This document shows, piece after piece, positions 43,306 to 53,791 of a stretch of 64,000 nt of DNA. A program made the translations under genes and the position numbers. Within the stretch, counting starts at the first letter, position 1; each line of letters begins with the position of its first letter. Below the pieces are notes generated by a model. The model had not been told where the DNA came from and did no database searches. It saw nothing but the letters and a program-made list of their open reading frames with translations. Location of the stretch: assembly GCA_009809945.1 (NCBI GenBank), contig WTPW01002131.1:31688-95687 (forward strand), in the 5' to 3' direction. The stretch comes from Gigaspora margarita (lineage: Eukaryota; Glomeromycota; Glomeromycetes; Diversisporales; Gigasporaceae).

Positions 43306-45239
43306 CAATTTAATTCTACAAATGCTTTAAGCATATTCATCTCTTCATGTAAAGCACCAGGAATCAATATAAGCCATGAAAAGTCTTTTTTAATATTTTG
43401 AGCTAGAGTATAAGGAACACCATCACAAGTAACAGGTAGCCTTTTTCGTTTTCCTTGGTTTATTTCAGTAATATTTTGTATATTTTCAAGTACTTTTTTA
43501 ACATTTTCTATTGAGTTAGGGTTAAATTCTATTGGGACTGGTACATACATTTCAGGAATAACAATGTTGTGTTCAGAGTTCAATTGCTGTGTAATACTAA
43601 TACGATCAATATTAGGACTGTTTTGTTCTTGAACAAATACATGAGGCTTTATTACAAGAGGTTTTGATTGGGAGGCTGTATTAATTGAAGCAAATTCATT
43701 AGCAAATTCTGCTCGTAAAGTAGCCAATGTATCAAGTTTTTCATTGCAATTAGGGCAATTATGTTTTTTATTATCAATGTTAGTTGTATTGCATTTTTTG
43801 CACCATTTAGATTGACTTTCAGCACCTTTTTGATTTTTTATAGCTTGATCAATTGTGTTGAATTTTTCATTTTTTTCAGCAACAAGTTCTTCTATAATTG
43901 ATGAAAGTATATTTTTAATTCTAATTCATGTTCTGCTTGCATTTCAGGTGTAACATAATATAGCTTATCATATTGTTTATCAGTTAAAGAATCACAAAGC
44001 CATGGAGTAATTATAAACTGAGTATAATCATTTTTATTCATATTAAGTGCAAGAAAACTTGTAACTATATGATATATAACCGTATTATTACCACGATCAA
44101 GATAGTTATGTTGACCATGTTGCTCATTATCAAAAGCTAAAAATAAGAGTCCTTTAGGTAAAGGTTCATTTTCAACTACTAATGATTCAAGCCAATTAAC
44201 AAATTTGGTATAACTTCCAGAACTAATTACATGATTATCAATATCAATAATTGTTTTAGATTGTGCAATTGAATATTTAATTCTAGTTATAGCTAGATTT
44301 ATTTCTGATACATAATTTTTATGTCTTTATCCATATATAGCATTAATAGCAACTATTTTTTTAAAAACCTTTTCATTTAATGTATAAATATTAGAGTTAT
44401 TACTATCATTATGTGTAAGAGTATTAATAAAATTCACAAGAACTGGTTACGATTAGCTAACCAATTATCAGGTGCAAAATTTAACAAATTATTAAGTAAA
44501 AACCATTGCTTATTTAAAATTAATGACTCAATATCATTATAAATATTTTGTTGTTCTTGATTTGCAATTTGGATTACAGAATCAATTCTTTTTTTTTGAC
44601 TATTATATCGAGTTTTCCAATTATATTTTAATGCATTATTCTGTTCAGTTAGTTCTTTATTTAGTATATTTATTTCTTGAATATGCTTCCAACTTTCAAT
44701 CACATAGTCATATGCATACTCTAATTGTTTTTTAAGATCCTCTATCTCATTTATTTTTATATTTAATTGTGCTTCTAATAAATGAATATAACTTTCAAAA
44801 GTATGTGACATATTATCAAATGCTTGTACACCAATTTCACTAGTCTTCTTATTGTCAGTTGGAATGCCAATTTCACAAGTATTATTTTCAATATCTGCAT
44901 GCTCTATATGAGTTTGCTTTTGTTTATTTTGTCTATTTTTAGATAGTTCTGCATAATTAGAATCCAAAAGAATTCGTCTTAAAAAATCTGACATAACAAG
45001 TTGATTATAATGTACTTCATATAAAGAAAAATCTTCTAAATGTATTTGAATTTCAACTAATTCAGGAAAAAAACTATTATATAATGGAAGACGATTTTTT
45101 GCTAATTTACTATCTGCATATCGTTTTGTTTGGCGCTCTTCAGTTTTACATTCTAACAATTCAGAATCATCATATAATGAAACTAAAGGAGCAATAGCAC
45201 AAGGTAGCTCTATTGCATGTCATCTTTGACCAGATTCCA

Positions 45240-46189
45240 CTAATAAAAATAATTAAAGTTTAGAATAAGTAAATTATAATAAAAAAGTTAAGTAAATTAT
45301 TATATACTTGTTTTGGCTTAACTTTTATATTGTGGCTTTATTTGATTTTTTTAAAGTTTTTTATAACAATAAAAAAAATAATAATAATAAATAAATGCAA
45401 GAACTATTCAAAAAACTATATAATAATAAAAACTATTAAAGCATATATTATTTGAATAGTTTTTAATTTATAGTTTTTAACAATCAAAAAAACTTCAATA
45501 AGTGTTTTAGATTTCAACAACACTGTATTATAGTCTATGTTTTATTGGCAAAAATAAAAAAACCTATATTTTGCTAGTGCAGTAGTAAAAGTAGAGTTGA
45601 TAAAGCTTGGGTAATTGTTAGCTTTTCAAGAACAATATATTTCTATGTTAAAATATTAAAATTCTTAATAACTTAAAAAAAAACTCCTGTATTTTTATAG
45701 CTTTGTAAGCTCTAAGATTGAAATTTATAATACTACTTGAATTTTTAGAGTTTGCTACTTCAGTACATTACTTTAACATGTGAAAAATGTGAAAACCATT
45801 AAATTTTTATAAAAAACAAATGAAAATCACTTTAGAATGAGTATATTACACAAACCTACAACTTTATATAGAAATCTCCCTGATTCATTTATTAGATCAA
45901 TGTGAAATATACCTTAATTACATATAATTGAGAACAAACAAATTAGACATGCTTTAAATACTTCAAGCAATATAATACTATAATTTAATTTATAATTGCT
46001 ATTGATTAAATTTGCACGAATAAAAAAAAATCAATAAAAGAATTATAAGAAAACATTTATATAAATGTTTGTTAAGAGCCAGGCTTTATGGCATTAAATA
46101 TTTCAATTCGGGCACCATTATGGAGTTATATTTAAAAATGAGCAAATTTTTTTGATTTATTATTCCTCTGCATTTTTAACGAATCGATT
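45240..46189. other. AT-rich interior of the element, upstream of the gene
   Basis: No exon can be recognised on the minus strand here, although the gene's first visible exon begins at a splice acceptor. A ~45-bp inverted pair lies near 45410-45480 (AAAAACTATATAATAATAAA type). The missing 5' exons may be deleted. Confidence 0.4.
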
Positions 46190-46766
46190 GTATTGATTAT
46201 TCTGCACATGATGAAGTTTAATACATCAGAAAAATTATTAGCAGAAGTTCGTTTAAAGATCAAGAGTATTTATTATAGAGTTGTGCTTATTGGTTGAAAT
46301 TTTTTCATTGATTGATTAAAAAAAATAAAATTTCTAGTATTTCACTCATTATCATTATTATTATAGATCTTTGAATTATTACAAATAAAAAAGACACATT
46401 TTTGTTCTGTTGGCTTGTAGTAAATTCAGGAAAAGAAACAGAAATTGGAAATATCGTAGATAACTCATTCAATTCGTTGTTTTCATATTTTTTTTATTTC
46501 TTTTTCGATTTGTAAAAACAATATTGTTAAATAGTAATAATGATAAAGATGTTTGCTCAAGCATCAATTGAAATCAATATTTTAATTAATCGAAATAGTT
46601 GAGCACCAACACGATTCTAAATTAATCACATTGAGGAAGATACGTGAGCATATTTCAATCAATGCTATCGGTTTTCAACATCATACTATCGGTTCTCAAA
46701 GATGGTCTAATTAATAATGCCGTGATTGTTCTCAATTATTGGCTAATCATGCTACCCGGAAAACCC
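46190..46766. repeat. right terminal inverted repeat of the 6.9 kb element
   Basis: Pairs with 39893-40590. Ends ATCATGCTACCCGGAAAACCC. Confidence 0.75.
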
Positions 46767-47149
46767 TTAAAAAAATTTTTTTAATATTAGAACATCTAAA
46801 AAAAAATATATATAACAAAAAAAAAAGTGAAGCATAAATGCTAATACTTTTCCTTCTGATCAAAGATTCTTTCCTCCTTTTTGATCTAAGATTATATGCG
46901 CCTACCCTTCGAAGTTCACGGTTCCATATGTTATAGTTATTGTATGGGTCTGACGTAACAACCCGTGTGTCACCTTTACCTCAATTTTAATATTATTGGC
47001 ATGAATTATTAAATACACGCTTTAGATAACAGTGTAAATAAAAAAAGAATCTATCTATGATTTAAATTATTAATTCATAACCATTTTTTTTAAAAAACAA
47101 AAAATGAAGAAATAAATCTAAACTAAAAGCAAAATCATAATTACGTATA
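46767..47149. other. spacer
   Basis: No gene recognised. A relatively GC-rich stretch at 46895-46975 has no open frame I can support. Confidence 0.35.
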
Positions 47150-47560
47150 ACCTTTCCAAAAGTTTTAAAGAAAGCGAAATTTAATTTTAATAAAAATACA
47201 AATCTGTCTAATACAGAATTTAAAGAAAGCGAATATTAAAGGCGAAGATATAATAATGTATGACTTGTCCAATAAAAATTACAAAACAAAGACAAAAATC
47301 CAATAACTAAAGAACTTTAAAGAAAACGAAGGTCTAAAAGCAAAGATCTAATAGTGTATGACTTGTCCAATAAAAGTTTAAGAAAAAAAACAAAAATCCA
47401 ATAATACCGGTATGCGATTCTATCTAAGAAGAATTTAAAGAAATGAAGCCCTATTAATGCCTAACAGTTCTATCCAAGAAAATTTTTTAAAAAAAGTGAA
47501 AACTAATTAATGCCGATATCATCCAATAAAAAATTTAAAAATGATCTAATGCCACGAAAA
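47150..47560. repeat. degenerate tandem array, 4-5 units
   Basis: Units of roughly 70-110 bp share TTTAAAGAAAGCGAA, AAAGCAAAGATCTAATA and TGTATGACTTGTCCAATAAA. The first two or three are well conserved, the later ones eroded. Confidence 0.6.
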
Positions 47561-47596
47561 GTTACATTACTAATCTAAATTTCCAGATTCTCCGAT

Positions 47597-47752
47597 TTAC
47601 CACATATGTGTATATGGAAATTGCTGTTCACACATTTCTGAAACTGTTGTAAGATACAAAGAAGCAGCATGTGTTTTTTCAAAATGCATCTGGTGTAATA
47701 TTGAACCCCTTCTGTCTTCCTCAAACTGCAGCCATTTCCTCGTAATTAAAGC
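47597..47752 (-). pseudogene. terminal exon or fragment of an unrecognised protein
   Basis: A 51-codon open frame ends in TAA. It reads ALITRKWLQFEEDRRGSILH, QMHFEKTHAASLYLTTVSEM, then CEQQFPYTHMW. The composition (Glu, His, Gln, Cys, Trp) is protein-like and unlike AT-rich shadows. Upstream an in-frame TAA lies directly before it, with AG at 47752-47753 as the only nearby acceptor, in a poor pyrimidine context. It could be the last exon of a minus-strand gene or a relict. No upstream exon is found within a few hundred bases. Confidence 0.4.
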
Positions 47753-47759
47753 TTACATG

Positions 47760-48430
47760 GTGCTCTACTAAATGTGTAAAAACTCAAAGAATAGTAAGAA
47801 ATTCTTTTAAAGTACAAGAGTAAGTATAATAAAAAAAGTTATATTTATTAAATCGTGATTCATGCCCAAATCAATATGAAATCTGCTAGCATAAACGTAT
47901 AACACTATAGTACAGTTGTAATACTGTAAAAAAGTGTAAAAGCTTATTCAGCTTATGGGTATAAAACTAAAAGCTAGCAAAACTTTGCTTCTCATCTGTT
48001 TTTCCAAAAAAAATTGATCGTCATTGGTTTTTTACTGATTATAAAACTTCGGCCTTCAACTCTTCGAGCGCATAGTTATTAGTTCATTTAGTCACAAATA
48101 GATCTGTAAATATCATGCAAGATCAGGAATTTTTAGCAAAAAAGTGTAACCGTGGGCCAATAAAAATTAGTAGATCATTCTGGAATCAATCTACAATACG
48201 ATCTGTTACATGAAATACGATTTTCCAAATTTGGGAGAATCTCTGACTGTAGTAACCTGTCAACATGTATGTACATTACAATAATTTGTACCTCTAGTCC
48301 TCTAGTTTCTAGTTACCCATATATAATTCTTTGGATTAAAGCTAATATTTGGTATTAATTGATAGTCTTGATAAATTAATTTTGGAAATTTTAGAAAAAC
48401 CATGCTTGTCTTTTGTATTTGATGACTTCC
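47760..48430. other. spacer
   Basis: No gene or repeat recognised. Confidence 0.4.
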
Positions 48431-48439
48431 TGCTTGAAA

Positions 48440-49250
48440 ATATTTGGGTACCATATGTGTTCATCTTTGACCCAAAAATAAACTACCCACGATTGACAAT
48501 AGTCGCTATATAATAAAGTCCAAATTCTACTACAGTGCAAGACACTTAAAGACTACATTTTTGTGATTTGTCCCATTTTCAAAAATTTTATATTGAAATT
48601 TGATATTTTTTTGATTTCTTGTATTCTGATTGGTCAAAAATTAATTAATAAAAAATATTTTAAAAATAATTTTAAAAATAATTATAAAATTAGCCAATAA
48701 CAAGAAGCCAAGACATGTGACTTGTCCCATTTTTGGTTAAATTTTTACGTATCATATAAAAATACTATATTTTTAAAGCTATATATTTTGTTAAGTTATT
48801 ATAACTTTTTAAAAAATAAGGCCATCAAGTTGTAATAAATTGATTTAGCTATAAAATAGTGGCTTCCTTTTTAAAATATCTTTTTTAGATCATAAGTTAT
48901 TAGCTTTTAAAGTTTGTGTAGTCTTTAAGTGTCGCGTACTGTATATTAAATGATTATAATCGCTTAAGTAAACTTATGGGAGATTATAATACACTTATTC
49001 TAAAAATTTCATGGAAATCGGAGAACTTTTTTTTAATATTTATGTTCGACAAAAATAATTAAAATTTGTTAAAAAATAAATTCAATGAACATAAAAATTG
49101 AAAGTTAAATAATAAAAACTTCTCTAATTTTTATGAAAATTTTGAAGAATATGTATTTTTATCTTCTGAATATTTCTTAAGTGCTTATAATCGATTTATA
49201 TGATAAAATTTGGACATTACTATGTAGTAACTACTTGCAAATTTTCTTAT
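48440..49250. repeat. palindromic module related to the gap-flanking arms
   Basis: The left arm (AAAATAAACTACCC...GACAATAGTCGCTAT...AAAGTCCAAATTCTAC, then ATTATAATCGCTTAAGTAAA) and right arm (CTTAAGTGCTTATAATCGAT...AAAATTTGGACATTACTATG) mirror around about 49070. The same module borders the gap at 22.1/22.8 kb. Its left arm is split by the Tc1-like MITE at 48533-48941. Confidence 0.65.
48533..48941. mobile_element. Tc1/mariner-like MITE, 409 bp
   Basis: TA|CAGTGCAAGACACTTAAAGA at the left and TCTTTAAGTGTCGCGTACTG|TA at the right; TIRs about 25 bp. Inserted in the palindromic module, whose sequence continues across the site in the copy at 22.05 kb. Confidence 0.78.
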
Positions 49251-49429
49251 AGTTTGGATATTAGATATTTTTAGAAATGCATACTTGTATTTTAAGTTTA
49301 ATGAAGTTCTATTCAGAAATATTCAGATCCTCCAAAATTGGCCACCTTAGTCATGTGATGCCATTCTAGGGTACATGCACTATATGACTGCTGGCCCAAT
49401 TTTTTGATTTCTTGTTTGCAAAATATAAC

Positions 49430-49615
49430 CTTAAATGTGATTATTATTCTATTTGCAGTAAATTGAATTAAAAAAAAAATACAAAAAATAAAACTATCCA
49501 TCTGTCCCTAATTTTGAAATCCATGTAATGCAAAATGAAAAATCAACTTGTATAGCCTTATATTTCTCTTATAAAAGAGTAAAGCAAAAATAAATAAATA
49601 AATAAATAAATAAAT
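49430..49615. repeat. dispersed repeat (copy 3, partial) and AAAT microsatellite
   Basis: ATGTAATGCAAAATGAAAAA to TAGCCTTAT (49525-49562) resembles 320-350 and 37801-37835. An (AAAT)n run follows at about 49588-49614. Confidence 0.55.
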
Positions 49616-50029
49616 ATATAATGTATTCATATACAATTTTTACAACAAAAACTCTTGTGATCTAGTAGTAATCAGATCTGTATTATTTTTTAAAGTATGC
49701 AGCAATCACAGATCAGAATTTTGGGTTTACTGATTCACCAAGTTCCTATCTGCTCAAATACAAATTTTTGTTCCTCATAGAATAGCTTAAAAATTAATAT
49801 AAAAAAGTATTAGTTCAAATAATTGGTTTGTAATTGTTATTTTTGTAAAAGTTAAATGTTTATTAAAGAGTTCTTCTTACTTATTAATACTAGTTCTCTA
49901 GCTCTTTATAATTGAATAATAAACACTTCAGAAACTCTTTTTAGGAGTTTTTCTTGAATTATTTCATCACAAATTGAATTAAATATATATAAGAAGATAA
50001 CCAAATAGAAACTAAAATTTTAGCCTTAT
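49616..50029. other. AT-rich spacer
   Basis: No gene recognised. Confidence 0.4.
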
Positions 50030-50640
50030 TTTTTATTGTTTATTTTTTTTTATCTTTTTTTATTAATACATTTTAATTTTATTTTTTAAATTATTTTATT
50101 TTATTATTTATTTTTCCCTTGTGTTTATTTTTAAATTATTTTATTTTATTATTTTTTTTTTTCTTTTTTAAAAAAATTATTTTTTGTATTTTTTTAATTT
50201 ATTATTTTTAAATTATTTTATTTTAATTAAAATATTTTTTGTATTTTAATTTATTTTAAATTATTTTTTTATTTTAAATTATTTTTTATTTTAAATTATT
50301 TTTTTATTTTAAATTATTTTTTTATTTTAAATAATTTTTATTTTAAATTATTTTTTTATTTTAAATTATTTTTTTATTTTAAATAATTTTATTTTATTTT
50401 AAATTATTTATTTTATTTAAAATATTTTTTGTATTTTAAGTTATTTTAAATTATTTTTTTATTTTAATTAAATTATTTTTTTATTTAAATTATTTTTATT
50501 TAAATTATTTTTTTATTTCAAATTTTTTTTATTTTAAATTATTTTTTTATTTTAAATTATTTTTTTATTTTAAATTATTTTTTATTTTAAATGATTTTTT
50601 ATTTAAATTATTTTTTTATTTTAAATTATTTTTTGAATTA
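50030..50640. repeat. low-complexity TTTTATTTTAAATTATTTT array
   Basis: About 600 bp of near-pure A/T built of ~19-bp units, with very few G or C bases. Probably slippage-derived. Confidence 0.85.
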
Positions 50641-51235
50641 ATGTAAATATATCTGTAGGGTACATTAAATTTTTTGTACCCATTATTTTGATCATATGAT
50701 ATTACAGTAATACTGACATTGTTTGTATTAGGTTAGAGTTAGATAAGAACTATCTATGTTAGGATTTGAGTTTAGTCTATTATATATAAAATCGCTTAAG
50801 AAAACTTTTTATTAATACACAGAAGTTGGTTTAGTATGCAATTTCTTGCAAATGAGTAATTTTTGTCAAAAATAAATGTTTGTTTTGAATTTCCCTGATC
50901 AGTAACATTACACCAGATTTTGAATTTTAGTAGTGACCTATAGGTCACATGATGTGGGTATATGTACCTTTAAGTACATATATATAAACCTGAAATAGAT
51001 ACTGCAAAATAATGCTCCAATTTTCTTTTTAGCTATATAGATGAATATTATCTATTTTTGTTGTGTTTAGGGTTTCATGTAATTGGTAAGTACAGTTTAG
51101 GTCTTGAAGTTTAGTAAATTTAAGAAGAGGTCAGTAGTTTATATGGGAGAATTAGTCCTAATCTAAAGGCTTTTGTTATAGGTATTAAAGTTTAAGTATA
51201 TAATACTAGAACTTTGCTGATTCTGAACTTTACCC
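50641..51235. repeat. spacer and dispersed repeat (copy at 51 kb)
   Basis: 50990-51235 resembles 16084-16335 in the same orientation. No gene. Confidence 0.45.
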
Positions 51236-52195
51236 AAAATTTCTTCAAATCATGTATAATTTTAAAAGTACTCAAATCATCTAATCAAGTTTACTTATAA
51301 GTTTGCGTACCTAGTTTTATATGACAGTGTCATGCAACTACTTTATGATAATTATTTCCAAATATTGAGTACCTTGTATCAGTATAAATCAATAAAAATT
51401 AGCCAATAATATGAACTAAAATTTATATAAAATATAAATAATGGGTACTCACAGGTACAATAGCTGAGTATATATGAGGATGAAAGCATTTTGGGTTTGA
51501 AAACCCAAAATTAAAATTTGAAAACAAAATTGTTTTTGATCTATTTTATTTAAAAGATGAAATTATTTGATACTTTTTTTGAATTGACGAAATTATAAGG
51601 AACATATCTATATAAATTTTATTTGCTCTTCCTTATAAAAAATTTTAATTTTCTTTAATAAAGATAAAATAGACCTTTTTTAAAAATTAATTTTGGTGGC
51701 ATTACTAGAGCTGAGTAACAGTACTATTCAAGCCTACCTGTTTGTACAAGGGCTTAGTTTTTTGAGCTTTTACTCTTACTCTAGAGCTTGGAATTTGATA
51801 CTCTAGCATGGCTCTTGTGAGCCTACTTGCAGATATCTAAAGTAGTCTAGGCCCATGTGAAGATCTAGTATCAGTATAATAGGACAGGACTCCAAGCAAT
51901 TTATGAATAGCTAACAATTTTAAAACATTGTTATATATTTCTAAAATAGAAAAGATCTACAGAAAAACAGTCAAAAATAAGCATTAATATTACTAAATAT
52001 AGAAAAGATCTACAAAAATAGTTAAAAATAAGCAAAAGCTAATTGTTACCCATCTATATATAGCTTGCTAAAAATAAAAATATAACATGCATAAAATTGC
52101 TGTAATTTGCCAAAATGCTTTATATAACCTTTTTTAAAATTAACCTCAATTTGCTAAAACTTAAATTTGGACCTCAGACCAAATTTTCTGCAATT
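51236..52195. other. AT-rich spacer
   Basis: A weak imperfect palindrome runs through about 51485-51705 (AAAATAGATC / GATCTATTTTAT words). Short duplicated words (AGAAAAGATCTACA) occur at 51947 and 52002. No gene. Confidence 0.35.
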
Positions 52196-52199
52196 TGCT

Positions 52200-52640
52200 A
52201 AAAAAAAATATAACATATATCAGAGATGTCCGGGGTCCTGGTACATGGCTTTAGACAACCCCTATTTTTAGTAATTTTATAATTAACCTGACCTATCTAT
52301 ATATATTTTGGGGTTCTGGTATGATATTAAATTTATATTAGCAAAGAAGTTAATTAATTTAAAATATAAAATTCATTAATATGTCAACTCTGCTTGATGA
52401 TCAGAATGCAGTATCAGGTATAACAAAATCAAAGCAAAACAATTTTTTTTTAAAGTGAAGCTCTCAACAAGGCACATCCAACAAAAAAAAGTTCATTTAA
52501 TTCTGATCACTGGAGCAAAAGTTATTTAACAAAATGTAGTTTTGTCATTTTTAACAAATTAGAAAAATTGGCCAAAACCCAGTTATAACCTATATGAAAT
52601 GTTCAAGGTCCTGGTGCAGTTATGTGATTTCATACAGACA
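52200..52640. repeat. dispersed repeat, inverted copy of 18.4-18.6 kb
   Basis: 52450-52625 is the reverse complement of 18380-18610. Two GTCC.GGGTCCTGGTAC-like words mark 52228 and 52602. Confidence 0.55.
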
Positions 52641-53345
52641 AATCCAAGAAACTGAAGTAATTAATACCTGTTTGGCAAGACCTGAGTAAGGAAATAATAA
52701 AGATCTTTGATATTGCTACAAAAAAACTGGAATTTCAGAAACTGGAGGCCAAAGAACTAAATAGGCACAACCCTAGAAAAGGAGGGTTCACCAATCTGGC
52801 CACCAGGAACTATTACACTAGAAGAAAAATCTATGCTATATAAGTAAGTACTAAGAAAGAAATCATAATAGCACCTAAGCCAAGGTAAATTTACTCATTC
52901 AGGCTAACTAGTTTGGTAGTTTGGGAGAGATCAATATTAGGACAATAGAAAAAGTTGGATATAGGTGTCAGGATCAGAATGAACTTTATAAGAGCATAAG
53001 TAGGTAGTCTAGTGGTTCAATGGCAAGCCTCAACCCAAGTGTTTGCCTCACTATAGTGTAAACTATTAAAGGCTGGATAATACATATGTAGGGCATAAAT
53101 TACACTAGCAGGCTTTGCTGCAAGAATAAAGTAGTCCTAAGGTAGTGAATTATTAATAAGGTAGCCTGACAGATTAATTAAAATAATTAGAATACAGATG
53201 AAATGATAGGTAAAACATGAACCAGAGAATGAAATAGGCAATTCCCATAGATAGGTTGCAGGTATGGCAACTATTGTACGTAAAACCTTGCACCAAAAGT
53301 ACATATGTAGCTAGTTTTACACTCAGCTATGTAACAAAATATCAT
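52640..53345 (+). mobile_element. composite SINE-like sequence
   Basis: 52640-52990 matches the SINE-like body at 21480-21790. 53005-53340 starts GTAGTCTAGTGGTTCAATGG, a tRNA-like A-box context, and matches 23160-23600 and the reverse of 11086-11725 (GGTTGCAGGTATGGCAACTA). The two families are adjacent here, in the same order as inside the hAT-like element at 20.9-24 kb. Confidence 0.6.
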
Positions 53346-53518
53346 AATAGAGTACTTAATAAATTTAATGGCTCAAGCAGCACACCTTAAATAAAAAAAA
53401 AATTAATAAATTTTTAAAAAATCTTTATGCCGAAAGTTTATTAATAAATTCGCTATCCATCATATCAAAGGTATATAAAATTTACTATCTGAAAGAATTT
53501 CAAATAGACCAGATTTGA

Positions 53519-53791
53519 TACTTTTTAATTGGTCTTCTTATTGAGAGTTTGCCATACGAGAATGATTTATATCGTCGAACGTTATTGAAGTTGCTACATA
53601 AGCCAGAATTATGCCATATAACTGATATTACGACAAACATCAGGTGTGGCTTTTTGACACGTCGGCCACGCCTTGCTTTATGTCCGTGGATGCTACAAAA
53701 ATATTACGTCATAGATCATATATCTGCATCTATAGTCACAGTTTCATTAGCAATTCTAAGTACATACCATTCATTAGATCGTGAAGATTAG
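53519..53791 (+). CDS. possible terminal exon, unrecognised protein
   Basis: An open plus-strand frame ends in TAG at 53789-53791. It reads SLPYENDLYRRTLLKLLHKP, ELCHITDITTNIRCGFLTRR, PRLALCPWMLQKYYVIDHIS, then ASIVTVSLAILSTYHSLDRED. GC content is clearly above the surroundings. There is no ATG near the front, but CTTCTTATTGAG at about 53533-53545 is a plausible splice acceptor, so it may be a last exon. A hydrophobic stretch (ASIVTVSLAILS) lies near the end. Not recognised, and it could equally be a relict. Confidence 0.35.
   Translation, partial: YFLIGLLIESLPYENDLYRRTLLKLLHKPELCHITDITTNIRCGFLTRRPRLALCPWMLQKYYVIDHISASIVTVSLAILSTYHSLDRED

Larger units (their letters stand above)
41969..45239 (-). 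pseudogene. large multi-exon gene of an unnamed transposon-associated family, broken
   Basis: Read on the minus strand. From an acceptor at 45240, the first exon gives ESGQR, TGA (45220-45222), HAIELPCAIAPLVSLYDDSE, then a long charged region with a coiled coil (ESYIHLLEAQLNIKINEIED, KKQLEYAYDYV). Next come LLFLAFDNEQHGQHNYLDRG, IITPWLCDSLTDKQYDKLYY, a zinc ribbon (WCKKCN, CPNC), LPVTCDGVPYTLAQNIKKDF, LIPGALHEEMNMLKAFVELN, KTENQLGFFKKCADHHKLWD, FAPIWSGRRHPMYRLLEIT, SGYSNQHQGLDAILEEVNK, HWRIAARNCMKFIK and SQRFRVYLRKNN. Introns: 43218-43305, 42908-42973 and 42485-42554. Defects: stops at 45220-45222 and 44327-44329, frameshifts near 44440, 43910 and 42640, and a TGA formed at the first splice junction where Trp is plausible. 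The start and 5' exons are missing or unrecognised. It lies alone between the TIRs, so it probably encoded the element's transposase-like protein; no DDE triad could be assigned with confidence. Confidence 0.7.
39893..46766. mobile_element. 6.9 kb DNA transposon with ~600-bp terminal inverted repeats
   Basis: The left arm (39893 to about 40590) and right arm (about 46190-46766) are inverted copies. The left reads GGGTGTTCTCAAGCAGCACG, the right (inverse) GGGTTTTCCGGGTAGCATG. Further inward they share GATTAGC, GAATGTTGAA/GATGTTGAA, ATTGAAATATGC, ATCGTGTTGGTGCTCA, TTGATGCTTG, CCAACAGAA and AAATACTCTTGATC. Between them is one large minus-strand gene (41969-45239) plus a nested 596-bp fold-back (40644-41239). 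No clear target duplication is seen. About 36 bp just outside the left end (39857-39892, with AATCACATTGAGGA) matches an internal part of the right arm in direct orientation, so the left boundary may be rearranged. The superfamily is not recognised. Confidence 0.75.

Noticed and set aside
45159..45159. Start codons at TTG for several minus-strand frames
   Set aside because: The frames continue upstream without break; they are exon interiors and nuclear fungal genes use ATG.
41969..45239. A variant genetic code (UGA as Trp) in the 6.9 kb element
   Set aside because: TAA stops and frameshifts also interrupt the gene, so ordinary decay is sufficient.
50030..50640. Centromeric satellite
   Set aside because: Only about 600 bp of low-complexity DNA; no higher-order structure.
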